This document shows positions 1 to 12,495 of a stretch of DNA of 64,000 bases, piece after piece (position 1 is the stretch's first letter; every line of letters starts with the position of its first letter). A program made the translations under genes and the position numbers. The stretch spans positions 18,753,495 through 18,817,494 of the forward strand of contig CM039187.1 of the NCBI GenBank assembly GCA_008360975.2. The letters are read 5' to 3'. Under the pieces are notes generated by a model. It saw nothing but the letters and a program-made list of their open reading frames with translations. It made no database searches and had not been told where the DNA came from. The stretch is from Lichenostomus cassidix. Lineage: Eukaryota > Chordata > Aves > Passeriformes > Meliphagidae.

Positions 1-300
1 TCCCAGGGATGGAAAATGTCTGGGAGGTCACATTCTCCTCTGAACACAGTGCACCTGCTGAAGGTCTCAGGGTCCCCAAAACCCTGCTCTCCTCAGTTAT
101 GTGGGAAGTTCTAGGGAGAGGAAAGGAGAGTCTCCTGTTCAATTTCCTATTCTGGGCTGAAAGGCTCCTGTTGAAGGATGGGATATTGATTCTTCTCCCT
201 CCAGGCCTCTCCAGCAGTATAAGACCTTGGCCGGCTAGAGTCGGACTCAATCATAATTGTATTTGCATAATACATTTTACCTTTCTCTCCTCTGCTGTAG
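1..300. other. Non-coding DNA ending in a strong splice-acceptor-like tract
   Basis: No gene is recognised here. An open frame of 99 codons spans it but has no family resemblance. Positions 282-300 are almost pure pyrimidine followed by TGTAG, the form of a plus-strand 3' splice site. The sequence just before it (about 225-280) is AT-rich and could hold a branch point. This is the only structured part of the segment. Confidence 0.4.
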
Positions 301-720
301 TTTTCTGAACTTGCCAAGTTGCAAGCTGACCCTGTGAGCCAAGGCGTGATTAACTGAGAAATTCACAGCAGCGCCACTTTAATCAAAGGGGACAGAGGTT
401 ACAACAGCTCAATATTAGTGATAACCAGCCTTTGATCCACAGAGCTAGGCCAAGCCTGGCAGGCAAGCTGTGAGGAAATGCACCGTCAGGGCTTTTGTGG
501 GGAAATAATACCTGATTAACCCCTTCATTTAACCTGCTGTGGGTGAGCAGAGAGAATCACCAGAAAAAACTCTCTTCCAGAGTCTTAATTACAGCCCACA
601 AAGCTGCTGCTTCTTAAAACTATACCTAAAGGTGTTAAATTCCGGAAAAGAACCACCTCCATCTCACAAGACCTATAGACTGACTTCTAATGACAATTAG
701 CTTCCAAATGCTCCTGCTTC
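300..720. promoter_or_regulatory. Enhancer-like block with paired TCF/LEF-type sites
   Basis: The word ATCAAAG at 382-388 and its reverse form within CCTTTGATCC at 429-438 are both close to the TCF/LEF site. They sit about 45 bases apart in opposite orientation. Several homeodomain TAAT cores follow (for example near 577 and 690). The dense, low-redundancy words resemble a conserved non-coding element, but conservation was not measured, so the functional call is an inference. Confidence 0.3.
301..357 (+). other. Candidate terminal coding exon (18 codons plus stop), unidentified
   Basis: Directly after the pyrimidine tract and TAG at 282-300, the frame starting at 301 reads FSELAKLQADPVSQGVIN and then TGA at 355-357. 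The composition looks like a real, mostly helical protein tail, while the other two frames stop within 13 codons. I cannot name the protein, and no upstream exon lies within the window, so this rests on a good acceptor plus a plausible short peptide. Such combinations arise by chance in 64 kb. The sequence following it looks like a conserved regulatory block rather than a typical 3' UTR, and no polyadenylation signal stands out in the next 300 bases. Confidence 0.2.
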
Positions 721-2960
721 TACTCCAGACTGACCACTGGTATTAAGCCGAGTAACGGGCTGACACAGACACAGCCTAGGCAATCAACATTTAGCAATTC
801 TCTACAGGTCCACACACATGGGCAGTTTTTCCAAGTCCAAACCACACTGCTGCAAAGCCCTGGCCAAGTCTCTCAACCCTCTGTGGCTTTCCTTCCCTTT
901 CCTTTCCTTTGCTTCTGCTCCTTTTCCCTCTTTTGCCTGAGAAAATGCCATTTCTTAACATGGAGTTCCAATAAGATCTAACATAATGTAGCTAACTAGA
1001 TCATAATTTAATGAGGACTTCAACAAATTAATTAGAGATCATTCTCATAATCAGGTTGCATCAAAGGTAATATGAAGTCTAAACAACAGGAGAAGTGTGA
1101 TTTGACAAGAATTTTTTTTTAATTCAATATGTAGTCCTGAAACAGAAAACAGACTCAGAATCCCAGGGGAGAAGAAAGTCCCAGTTATGGTAACTGTAGA
1201 GAAATTGAAAATTCTCATTTTCTACAAAGCTTTCAATTTTGAAATTTGTTTAGCATGGGACTGGAAATAACCCACACAAAAAGAAATCTGTCATAGAAAT
1301 ATGTAATAGAATAAATTTCCTGCCAGAAACAAATTTGGGTCAATCAAAACATTTTATTTCAATAAAATAAAAATTTTAAGAATTCATTTTCTTATTTAAA
1401 AGCCTTATGAATATTAGAGGATCAAACATTCTCAAAAAAGAATTAATTTCAAAGTGAAAAACACCTTTTGCTTTTGAAGGAGTGAAATGGAAGGTGACAA
1501 TTCTACCAAGAGGCTTCTGTCAAAAACTTTTGTGAAACAAAATATCAGTGAAAGTGGCATTTCAGAGATAAGTTTCTCTTTTCAGTTAAACAGTCTCCTC
1601 TAGTAGGAAATGTTATTTTAAAACCAATCCATTCCCCTAATTATCTCTTTTTGAGAGGACACAGGAAAAGGCAGGGCCATCATCCTGAATGCTTTTAATT
1701 TACCCGCTCTTACCATCTTCCCTCAAACAAAGACCTGGCCAGAGAACCAGGAAGAAGTCTCACCTCTGCTGCATAGACCAAAAGGACACAAAGTTTTCCA
1801 ACCAAGACTTTGGCTCAACGTTCTTTAAGTGAGGGAAGCGCCCTCCTTAAATGGGGCCAGCAAGGGTGAAGAAATCACCTCATATACTCCCAAAGCAATG
1901 CATTGTGGAATCCAAGTACTCTGCCACTGAAAAGCAGATTTTCCAGTACAGTCACATTATAATTTTGGGTCATGACTTTAAAAAAAAAAAAAATTATTTG
2001 GGCCTGTTTTTGAAGGATAGTCTCTAGACACCTCCAGGAGGCCTCATTTTTGAAAAGCAAGGGGTCTGAAAGCCACACATCTTTCCCAGACTGTTTTTGT
2101 GACTGCAGACAACTTTAGGCAATTGTTTTGTTGAACAGGTGACTAAAGCCCAGCAGGCCCTCTGCAAAGGCACACACACATTAGCCGGAGGAAGTCAACT
2201 CTCATCCTGTGGATTATAGTTCTACAGGTCTCAGCTCCTCCCGCACCACTTTCTCCTCCTCACTTCTTGATGGACAATTCTCTGCTACTCCCACCACTTC
2301 TATTTATCTTCTTTCTCTTCAATGCATTGGATTTGTGTCTTATTCACCCCTGCATTAAACATCTCTAGGAACATGGAAGGAAGCAACAGGAAGTCTCATT
2401 CTGGCAGAAGGAAAGGTACTTCAGCAAAGGCACGCTACATACCAAAAACCTGCACTGCAGTTTCTAACCTCTCCCCTGTACCTCGGTAAAACAAACAAAC
2501 ATCAGTTACCTGTAATATAATACAACCCTCTGACCTAGAAAGTGCAAGATACAGCCCACTGGCAGAGGATGACAACAGATACCACGCCAAGCCCACTCAG
2601 CACACTGACCTCTGCTTGCTTATCTGCTAGCAGTAGGCTTTGGCTGCTTCTCTCCCCGCCATTCTTCTCTACCCCCTGCACAACCAGTCATTAATTGATC
2701 CCTGATCATCTCACAAATATATTTCCCTCTTTCCCCAGGGCAGGTCCACCCGCTTTTCCCCGTTCTTTGCCATTAACATGGGTCTCACATCACCATGCAC
2801 AGCAGCACACGCACAGCTCCAAACACCTCAGGGCAGGCACATCATTTCCAATTGTGAGCAAATGCTGTTGGTTTTCATTAATCTGCAGACACTATATTTG
2901 CCAATTTCTCCAACTTTTCTTTCTCACTCTCTCTTTCTGCTCCGAGGCAGGTGAGTGCAT
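721..2960. other. Non-coding DNA, no gene seen
   Basis: AT-rich sequence with a short pyrimidine run (about 890-930) and an A13 tract near 1,979-1,993. All open frames are below 100 codons and carry no recognisable domain. Pyrimidine-rich sequence at about 2,905-2,940 precedes a GCAG/GTGAGT junction near 2,950. It could serve as acceptor and donor at once but defines no exon. Confidence 0.5.
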
Positions 2961-2974
2961 CAATTTTCTTCTCA

Positions 2975-3130
2975 TCTGTGGCAGTTAAATTAAATGGAAT
3001 CGGCCTGATTGCTGAAAATCAAAGAGAAGGCTGATAAAGCAATTAAATCCCTCTAATTCCTCCCCTTGAAAAGGTGCAGCTTGGCTCAGAAGCTAATTAA
3101 CTTCATAATGAAAATCCTTCTTCACCTTTT
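2975..3130. promoter_or_regulatory. Homeodomain-site cluster, possible conserved enhancer
   Basis: At least five TAAT/ATTA cores lie within about 150 bases, including AATTAAAT and CTAATTCC around 3,041-3,060 and GCTAATTAACTTCATAATG at 3,091-3,109. The TAATTA pair is a typical paired or LIM homeodomain dimer-type site. An ATCAAAG word (about 3,018) adds a possible TCF/SOX site. This density is unusual against neighbouring sequence. The enhancer role is inferred from motif density only. Confidence 0.3.
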
Positions 3131-4093
3131 TAGGCTTTCTTTCAGTCTAGTTTTCGGTAGAGGTGGTAGGTTGCCTATAGAAGAGGGATGCAATAGTGAA
3201 AAGCATGGCTTCCTGGAAAATGGCAGAGAACCAGGTGCAGGCATCAGATCAGAGTCTTTCCAAGGGCTTAATGTGAGCCACTTCTGCTATGTAGGACCAG
3301 AATGTGCTGTGATGTTTGCTCTGTGGTTGAACAACAGCTCTCAGGATAACCTGTTTGTCACTAGCTTTCAGGTTTACCCTGTGCCCAGCCCATGAATACT
3401 ATCAAAGCCTAATCCATTTGTAACAGCTTCAGCTACAGCAATTGCAAGTTTCATCTCTGGGATTCATTAAATTTCTCATATGACAAACAAAACAGCAGCT
3501 TCACATTAGACACTTAATTCATCTTAGTTGTTACAGTCATAAAAGATAGACAAGCACAGATCTTTAGAACTCTGCAGTCCATCTTCCTTACTCCATTTCT
3601 ACTTAGCATTTGGATTTTTGCTCCTTCCCACTTTCATTTTGTTGGGAGTGGGAAGGCTCTCTAAGATTTTTAACAGGCACCTTTCAATTCTCTTACAAGT
3701 AAGAAAACTGTCAGCCCATGCTATGCTAAGTTCTGTTTTTCTCTGAGCATGCTCCTCCTGGTACCAAAGTACCCCACATTATTCTACATCCAGTCACAAT
3801 CCAGAGTGCAAGGGGGATCAAACTCCTCATGCTCCAGGACAATACACCCTGGTCATGAATCACATACAAGTGATGTATTTCAATTTGCATCTCCCAGAAC
3901 CCATACAAAAGGTACTAAGTACCTAAGTACTGTTGCAGCAGTACTCTGCCATGCTGATTTTCTAGGCACAGCCTGGCCCTTCACCAAACTTTAGCCCCTT
4001 TAATTTGTCAATGTGGGAGTCAATAATTCCAGGGAAAAGTTAAATGGACAAATCTTATTCAGTATTGTGCCACTTTAACTATATAGAAAATAT
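3131..4093. other. Non-coding DNA, no gene seen
   Basis: Ordinary unique sequence. Open frames reach 109 codons (3,066-3,395 plus), but the peptide has no recognisable domain and the flanks show no coherent splice sites. No repeat family was recognised. Confidence 0.5.
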
Positions 4094-4365
4094 TACAAAT
4101 GTGGCTAGCACAGGTCTTTCTCGTGAGAACATTCCGCTGTGTTTTATAAACAAAGATAAAGTCTGGATGTTTTTCAAACAGTGTCTCGAGATTTGGACAG
4201 CTCAGGCCTGGCCAATTAGGCCTAGGGGGAGGTTTCTAGCTGACCAATCTGGGCGACCTCTGAAAAGTCTATATATATATGGAAATCAAAATAATAAACT
4301 CTTTTCCTGCCACACTGAGAACTGGGGTCATTTTCTCTGCTAGCGGCTCAACAGCGACATACAAA
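4094..4365 (+). mobile_element. Solo LTR of an endogenous retrovirus with 6-bp target duplication
   Basis: The element runs from TGTGG at 4,100 to GCGACA at 4,359 (260 bp), beginning TG and ending CA as retroviral LTRs do. The 6-bp word TACAAA sits immediately outside both ends (4,094-4,099 and 4,360-4,365), as expected for an integrase-made duplication. Inside, in order, are a CCAAT box at 4,244-4,248, a TATA-type run at 4,269-4,280 and a polyadenylation signal AATAAA at 4,293-4,298. These give U3, R and U5 parts for plus-strand transcription. There is no gag, pol or env beside it, so it is most simply a solo LTR left by recombination. A 6-bp duplication is common among class II (beta/alpha-like) elements, but the family was not identified. 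Confidence 0.7.
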
Positions 4366-5814
4366 TGTATTACAACACAAATATACAAGGGGAAGACAAC
4401 TGTTGTTCACAACACATCTCTGTACACACTGGCATCTAACGTCCCACCAGGCAAACCTATATCAATGTTTCTACTTTCCACCATTATTCCTGCTATTAGA
4501 AATCTACGCTTCAAGTTAAATTTACATCCCCTTTTGTCATAAAATCAGCTTCATATTTCCAGGTTAAATAACTCTTTGCTAACTCTTGCTAATTTTTGCC
4601 AAACACATAGTTAATGTATTCTGAATATTACCATTCACCAAAATTTTGCCAAATACAAAGGGAAGTATATTCTACTAATATTAATGGCAATATCATATCA
4701 CCCCTGGGATAAGTTAATTTTGCTGTCACTTTTCTCTTTTTGTTCAGAACTGAAGAGGGAATTTTGCTTCGTAAAAATAAACTCACCTGCCACCCATCCC
4801 TGATGAAACTTGCCATGGGGTTTTTAATTACCACAAATGTTCTGATCAATGCTACTGTACTGCGTGCAGAGAACAGTTCTCTTAAAATAGTGTAGATTGC
4901 TCAGCAAAGCCTTGAGACCATCTTTTGTCTATACTGAAAAGTCTCCTTTTGGTATTGTAATTGGGAGCAGCTGATTTATAGGACAGAAATGCTTTAGAGC
5001 ATAGAGTTTAGACTAATACTAGTTTTTACCTAATTGCTATTTACCAGGACCACACAACACTGTATAAAGAAATATTTTGTGCATCCCCTGTTAACTCCTC
5101 AGCACTTTGCTCTCTGGAGGAGGCATATCTGAATAGGCTCAAGCTACATCCCAGTAGAACTTCTGTCCCATCCTGCTCAGTTTGCGAGGTATAACCAGAT
5201 CACATCCCAAGGTGGTGTGGCCTCAAGCTGTTGGCATCCTTGTGTTATCCTCTCTTTGACAAATGGTTTATTTTTGCTGCAGCAGTAAATCTGACAGCCA
5301 TTGTTTACTCCTCTGTCTATGCACTCATCAGCAGGAATGTGCACAGCTCCACAAATCCCAAGCCCCTGGCTAACAAATGGCTGTGCACTCCATTAGTGCT
5401 CACTCTCCACCATGGCAATCCCTGTTTGCATTAAAAGATATGCAGAGGGAGCCTCTGACCCTATGCCAAACAACCGGGGATAGAAACTTGGGTTCACAAA
5501 GCCCAGCTCTTCAAGGAGCACAGAATCTGCTACCTGTTGTCCAGTCAAGGGAGCAAAAGTTGGATCCCTGTTAGACCCCATGTTTTACTGACAACCAGGA
5601 TTTTGCTTTTAACATTCCAGAGATTCTCTTTTACCTAAGGGAAACCTACCACATGCTTAAGGATGTATTGCATGTTTTGTTATCAGCAATGTTAATATTG
5701 CTAAAGAGCAAATACTTTGTGATTGCCAGTATCACTTTACTCCAGGGTTCTCAAAATATGTGAGCAATACCAGCGCTCTGGCAACTCTGTAAGATCACCC
5801 ACTATCCGTTGCCC
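4366..5814. other. Non-coding DNA, no gene seen
   Basis: AT-rich unique sequence. Open frames are all under 90 codons and unrecognised. No tandem repeat or interspersed element was recognised apart from the LTR on its left and the MIR relic on its right. Confidence 0.5.
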
Positions 5815-5922
5815 TTCCTGTAAATGAAGGAGGCATAAACACACAGTAATTTGTCAAGGCCACATAGTAAATTAGTGCCAAAGTAAGGACTAAGGTGTCC
5901 AGATTCTAAGCATTTGTGCTAA
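5815..5922 (-). mobile_element. MIR-type SINE relic (antisense)
   Basis: The stretch has the order of features seen in reverse-oriented MIR: a 'taaatgaaggaggcataaa' segment, then AATTTGTCAAGGCCACATAGTAA (matching the 'cttgcccaaggtcacacagc' part of the antisense core), then AGTGCCAAAGTAAGGACT. Similarity is by eye and heavily diverged, as expected for an element predating the bird-mammal split. Confidence 0.45.
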
Positions 5923-8900
5923 TGAGAAGATAAAATAGTTACACATCTGGTCCACCACAAGTTAAATAGAGTATGGAAGACATAGAGAAACCTTAAATAG
6001 TTATTCTGTAGTGAGGGTGCTGAAAGGGGAAAATAATAGACCCACCTACAAGCACACACGTGCATCTCTGTATGATGTATAGTTTCACTCTATATGATGC
6101 ACAGTTCTACAAATGTGATTTCACGACCATTTTCCCCAGAAAATCTACCACTGACTTCGACAGTAGAAGACCAGATCTGTTTATCATTGGAAAAACGTGT
6201 GGTGCGCTTTAGAAAGAGCTGCATGTCACCGAATATATACTGAATGTTTATTTCCCTCTCCTTGTAATTTTTCCTTCCTTATTACCAAGGCACACTTTAG
6301 GTTCATCTAAAGCTCCAGGGCTCCTTCTTGGGATACTCTGCTACAAGCAGCACATAAACAGTCATTGTCAATCACCTGCCCGTGAACTGCTGGAATGCAT
6401 CACACCAACAGGAAATGTACAACATAATGAGACCTTTGCACAGCCTTCAGTACTGGTAAGCAAGAGGCTTATGAAAGTATGCTCACTGGAATACACATAC
6501 ACAGCTGAGAGGCATAAATACACACAAATATTGGCTGTATAAAGACAGGCACAGGCAGAAGCATCCTGAAAACCCAACACATCAAACACACAGAAACAAG
6601 ACATGAAGACACAGATGGATACACGCAGGTAAACAGGAACACAAACTCAACCCTCATGAGCACAGACTCTCACAGCATGGGAGACACAGAGAACTTAATA
6701 GTACCTGCATTTCACACACACATACACAACCACAGCCACATTCAGATAGCGCCCCGCATGCTGACTAAAGGAGTCACAATATAGCACAGGAAGAAATTCA
6801 CAGCCACTTGCACTATTTAGCAATAAAGGTCTTTTTCATCCTTCCTTTCACCCATGTAGGGAGTGGTACATGAGATGCAGGACCCAGGCTATGCTGAAGA
6901 AGAAAGAGTGACATCATTCAGCCTGGGCATCCTTACCCAGGGCACAGAGCACTGATAGTATCATAGCCTAGGTTAGGCATTAGGGAACACGCCTGAGATG
7001 ACTGAGCAGGAGAAGGTTTGTATTTCAATAAACCAGGGGCTGTAACAATCTCTGAACTGAACGGCTTAAAGCCTTGTTAAAAGCAATGGTGCAGCATTCT
7101 AACCGGAGGGGCCGTGTTGTCATACAAATGAGATGAGTTTATTTTCTGAGCCGTACCATTTGTTCTGACAGGCAGGGCGGCTGTAAAAGCTGGCGAGGGC
7201 ACAGCAGGGGGCCCGGCTCTGTGCACAGCGAGAGACCGAGGAGAGGAGAGGCAGAGCTGCACCAGAGTTTGGACCCAGACCAAGTCCCTGCCTCTACCTT
7301 CTGTAAGCAACAGCCTTGCAAAGAGACTAAGAGATGAACCAGCCGGCTGTAATACTGTGGAACAAATGTATTCTAATGCGAGGTGCCTGACAGCCCCAAG
7401 GGCACTCTCCATGCGCCCATCTCCTGCTCTCACCACCTCCTGCCTGGCTGCTCCATGCTGCCCAGATCTGGTTTCCAACAGCCAAATATGCTGAATGGGG
7501 CACTGGGACACACAGCAAGGAGCGTACTCTACTCAGCTGCTCTCCTGTGTTGCTCCAGGCCAAGTTGCTATGAAATGTTTACCAAGGTGCCACCTGTGTC
7601 TCCGTGCTGGAATGAGACAGGGAAATCTCCTGGATGCCACCTATGTCATCTGGGCTGCTGGTGATCCTGTGGTTTCCTGCATCCATTGCCTGTCTCTGCA
7701 TGAAGGTGTTGGAAGGTCCCTTCCACTTCATGCCAAGAAAAAGCTGTGCAAAGAGCAACGGTAACTTTATCCCTGCTTCTCCAGTAGAGGAAATAAACTG
7801 CATAAAGAAAGGTGACAAATTTAAAATCTGACAACAAGCCAGAAAGTTAGGCATATCTTATTAAAATACTAGAGAACACAGATTCCTTACTGTGCGAATA
7901 CATCAACCTGGCAGCAATGGGGCTGGTACAAGGTACACTACAGAAACTGCCAACAGAGACCTGGAAAACGCAGGCAAAAGCATTCCAGAGCAGTTGCCAC
8001 AGCCCAGAAATCAACAGCATGCATAGGGATTGCAGTTTCACTTGCAGAATGATATTCGTATTGAAACTATCAACACTAACCCCTTGAGACGTACCAGGTA
8101 CGTTTTATCACTTCCCCTCTGACCAGCTTGCCAAGTTTCTATAGCAAAGCTTCTCCTTGCAACAGAAAAAGGATGCCACTTTCTTTTGGCTGCTGGGGCA
8201 CCATGACAACCAAACTGCGGACAATTCCTCCTAGTCACCAACAACACATACAGCGAAAGACAGGGAAGCCAGCTGTCATGGATTATTTTGGGGGTTTTTG
8301 TCACCAAAGCAACAGTTTGCTGATTAAGAACAGAGAATATGTTCCTCCAGGTCTGGAAAGAAGCATTGCCCCAAGTCTCATTGATCCAGAGCTTAGTCCA
8401 TTCTCTGTCACTGTTAGAAAAGTATTTACTCTTTTGTCATGTGTACAGGTCAAAAGCTCCTCTCAGCTTCCAGCTCTTTATTTCTTGCACATCCCTAGTT
8501 GGGCTGCAGAAGTTGGGAACTTCTGTTTGCTGGAATTAACGGCCAATGACAAAAAGCAGAAGTTTACCCATCCCATCACCAGTTCCAAGAGGCATTTAGC
8601 CACCCACAGTAAGAAGCAGAGAACAGGAGATCAGGGATGGTATTTCCCATTTAATGTATAGTATTTTCTCTGAACTCTTTTAAATGGGTGAGGAGCCTCT
8701 CAAGGACAGAACTTCTAAGTTCTGAAAAAAAAAAATCAAAATCTTTTCTAGGTGCCATATAATGAGAGCAAAGAAACTGCACTAAACTCAGCACTCTGAC
8801 GTTACCCTGTCTGTTGGAAGTAGCACGGTAAGGATATCATCCTGGAGAATAATCATGAGATGAAAGCACCTCATCCAAACAACTCTAGACATCTGTGGTC

Positions 8901-9149
8901 AGATTATGAATACCCATGAAGGCAAAGGTAGGTAGGCCTGCCTTTTTGGTTCCTGTAGGAGCCTCATACCAAACTTTCTGAGTCTGCTTTTAATATCTCA
9001 TTGAATAGCAACAATTAGGCTTTCTTACTTTGACCTTTTTAAGTAACCTCCTAGCATCTGAAACATGAATTAAAGCAAGCAAAATAAATCTAAGAAAGGC
9101 TTCTTACTCCAATTTGTATTTATTTCCCATGCATCTTCTGCAGTATAAC
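5923..9149. other. Non-coding DNA with degenerate CA-rich stretch
   Basis: Positions about 6,480-6,730 are enriched in CA dinucleotides without a clean repeat unit. Around 7,080-7,660 and 8,128-8,661 there are open frames of up to 177 codons. None shows a domain, signal peptide or splice context, and one frame of this size is expected by chance in a window of this length. A 7-bp-arm palindrome TGGAAGG-TC-CCTTCCA lies near 7,709-7,724. Confidence 0.5.
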
Positions 9150-9268
9150 AACATGTAGAAGTGGCACTTAGGAACATGGTTTAGTAGTGGACTTGGCAGT
9201 GCCGGGTTATTGGTTGGACTCAATGATCTTGGAAATCTCCAACCTAAACAATTCCATGATTCTACATG
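9150..9268 (+). mobile_element. CR1 LINE 3' end
   Basis: The sequence from about 9,152 (agaagtggcacttagg) through the GGTTGGACTCAATGATCTTGGA block near 9,213-9,234 to CCATGATTCTACATGA at 9,253-9,268 matches the familiar avian CR1 tail, with its terminal ATTCTA-type octamer repeats. It is a 5'-truncated copy of roughly 115 bp with no coding capacity. CR1 is the dominant LINE of birds, so this is part of the evidence for an avian source. Confidence 0.85.
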
Positions 9269-10695
9269 AGTCTACATAGCAGACTTCCTAGTTTTGTTCT
9301 AATGAGGTGGTAATATAGCCCTAATTCTATATTCTTTGTGCAGTGGTAGTAGCATCATCCTGATCAGCTGTTTGGATCAGGTCTACTTGATGGAAGAATA
9401 AGTGAACTGACCATTCTGGTTGCACTCAGTTGAGTTCAAAGGAGGGGAAGTTTTTGGATCATTTCCTCATTATCAGTTCCTGGCTGCTCCCTCCAACTCC
9501 TCTCCTCAGTATGCCAATGTAATTTATTCCAAGTCTTGTTGGGGTAGGGGACAGAAAGAGAGAACAAGGCAGACAGCCAGAGGATGGTCTCAGTCCTAAG
9601 GTGTCAGTGTGACAGCCCTGTTTGGCCAATACCCTAGAAAATGAATTCAAGATGTTCAGGCTAAGAGCATCCAGTTCAATTCTGACACTCTATACATTGG
9701 GTGCAGTGGGGATATATCATGCACTCATCTCTTGGATACACAACAGCTCCTGTAATTCCTGTCCAACAGTGGCCAAAGGTCATATGTACTTCAGACCCCT
9801 AAGCTGTGGCTGTGCTGGGACAGAACTAGGGCTCACAGATAATATTTACATATCTCTGACACTAACATATGACTGTTAACAGTCCTGTTAGCATTGAACA
9901 CCTGCAACATCAAAGCAGGAGAGCAGCTTATTTCCAGGAGCAACCCCGCCAATCCCCACATACTCTTGGGGTCTATTTTCAAAGAGAGATAAATGGTGCT
10001 TTTAATTAGCACCTTCCATTTTCATTTGAGCCTCAGGGTTTTTGGAGTTGGTCCCAAGAGGGAGACCAAGAATCTGAGGAAAATCAATCTTAATTCAAAC
10101 CAGTAATAAAAAGCAGAATGCTTTCTTCAGAGGGCTTGCAAAGAATCTCTTCGGCATAAACTCCCCTTTCATAACCTTTGGCCTCTTAATGCAGTGGGGA
10201 AGAGACTCTAAGAAGTGCTTTCATTCTTGTTTCATTCTACTTTCTTAACATTTCCCATCTGAACTGGTAAAAACAGAGAACAGAAGCCCAAAATGGTTAC
10301 ATCTGAGCAGTGAAAACTTCAGGAGGAAACCTGAAAAAGTGAAAGAATAGTCCAGAGGCCTCTAAACAAATGAGCAGCTGAGCTATCTGTGATGCTGTTT
10401 CCCAAGACAATGATGGAAATACTGTTTTCTTCATTGTCTGACTGTTGTCCAGGAAAAGCCAACAGATAGCTACAGATAATATAGCTTAAGCAATCTAAAT
10501 ATGGCTTTGGAGGAAAATAACATAAATGAGCTTTCATGAGGCTTATCAGAATAATCTAAACACCGTTCCACTTGTGTAGGGCCAAATACCAGAAGCTCAC
10601 AGTACACTGGCAAGTAAACTATGCCATAGGCACCTCCTCTGCTCTTCTCCTGCCTCTTCCACCAATGCAGAATCTTAGCAGATTATGCCATTCAC
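9269..10695. other. Non-coding DNA, no gene seen
   Basis: Unique AT-rich sequence. Open frames are under 90 codons and unrecognised. No repeat was recognised. Confidence 0.5.
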
Positions 10696-10790
10696 TGTCT
10701 AACCCTGCAGTCATTTCCCTATGCCACTTCCACTTTACATATGAAGAACTGAGGCTCAGAGGGACTCATCTCACCTGGTTTCTGCCATAT
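10696..10790 (-). mobile_element. MIR-type SINE relic (antisense)
   Basis: CACTTTACATATGAAGAACTGAGGCTCAGAGGGACT (about 10,730-10,765) matches the antisense MIR core in which a 'ttttacagatgaggaaactgaggc' block is followed by an 'agagaggtt'-like block. The left side is too diverged to delimit. Confidence 0.5.
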
Positions 10791-12495
10791 AAAAACTAGC
10801 TTTAGTTTCCTGTATGTAAGTCCTCTACTGAAAACAGAGAGAGCATTAACATGTCCAAGTAGTAACTTACTGTGTAATTATAGATGGGAATTACTGTGTA
10901 GGTTAGTATCCTAGAATGAGATGACTCACAGATATTTAAAGCAAGGTGAGACAAGCCCTGGTTTTTAGCTGGTTTTCTCAGAATTACGCCAGAAGTCTGT
11001 GCTCAAATAGCGAATTGCTTCTCCTTACCCGAAGACAAGGTCCCAGCCACATAAAATCTGCTGTGGATGCCCAGCATGCAGTGGAAGGTGCCAGGAGTTA
11101 CACAGAATTAGTCCCTGCATTCTGATTCCATCTTTCTGGATGTCACTAATCAGACAGGCTTGCCCAATGCCCGCAGCAGTGCCTCAGCCAGACTACTTGA
11201 ACCTGTCCAGACTATTACTGGACATGCCTCTGCCACTTTTCCCACAGTGCCTTCCAGGTGCAAGAAGCAGACACAGCCAAGCTCTCTGTGTCCATGCTTC
11301 TTGATGCCAAGGGAGATGAATAAATAAATCATGCCATTTCAGAGTGAGTAAAACCCCTGCTTAGCCATCTCAAATGAATTTTAATTTATAAATAGTACAA
11401 GGTGAAAGTCATCAGAAAACACTGACAGGCCTCCCAGAAACCCGCTATTCAAGAGCTTCTTGTTAAACTGAATGCCTCCATTAGGTCAACTGTGCAACAA
11501 ATACCACCAAAAAGTAAGTTACAAATCTCAGAAGGAATGTTTATTCTCAGATGTATCACTGGCATCAGTGTACCAAGGAAAGCCAGACCTGGGGAGCAAA
11601 GATGCTACTGATTTCTAGACTGATTCTCTTCCAGAAGACTCACAGCTCTGCAGCTGGGAAGGAGCACTCAAACAACAGGGAGGGCTGTCAAACTGATTCC
11701 TCACAGACAAGAAGAGAGGATGGAGTTCCTCTGAACATTTCCATGCTGAAAATTCAAAAGAGTCAGATCCCAGATAGAGAGGAGTTCTGATATGAGAACA
11801 GACATTCTGAACTTGTTGATCAACAGTGGAAAAACTAGGATGCCACTAAGACCTTATCCTGGAACCTTTCCCAAGCACTAGCCCTGAGGTGCCACAAGCT
11901 CCCAGACTGCTGGCTCCAGAACCCACTTATGATGCCAGAATCCTGGCTGTGCAACCTGCCACATGCTTGCAGAAACCTGTTTCCCTAATTTAATGCAAGC
12001 TTGTAAAGTTTTGTTTCTGGAACCCATCCTGAGCAGCAGCAAGAAACTGCAATGGGACTGGTCCCAGGCTCTGCAATAGTATTGTCTCACTCCATGTTCT
12101 GGCACGACCATACACCAGCAGCAACCTGGTTCTCAAGCCCACTTTAAATGCAGTCAGAATGCAGTCTGTTGGGAACTGTAGAAACACTGATCATATTTTG
12201 CTTGTGGAGTTCTGGATCAGTAAATCCCTCCAGATATACCAAGGACATCTACACTGAGTAAAAATATTATTTTGGAACCCATCTTCAAACATTTGCAAGA
12301 TTTTTTAGAAGGCTGCAATGCAGAGCAGCATTTTTTTTTTCCAACAATATTATGGGCAGAGTGCAAAACCCAGAGATGCAGCAACACTTTCTTCAGTGTA
12401 GAATTCCAGCTGAGGTCCAGAGGGCAGATCCTCACAGAAGTACTTGCATCTGCCTCTTTAAAACTGCTTAAAGAAGAGAATAGAACAGCAGACAG
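10791..12495. other. Non-coding DNA, no gene seen
   Basis: No gene, repeat family or tandem array was recognised. Open frames on both strands around 11,550-12,560 reach about 100 codons without domain content. Confidence 0.5.

Noticed and set aside
7640..7745. Possible CR1 3' end (GGAAGGTCCCTTCCA)
   Set aside because: Only the short palindromic word matches the CR1 tail; upstream and downstream sequence do not.
8128..8661. 177-codon plus-strand frame
   Set aside because: A frame of this length is about what chance yields in 64 kb; no domain, splice context or family resemblance.
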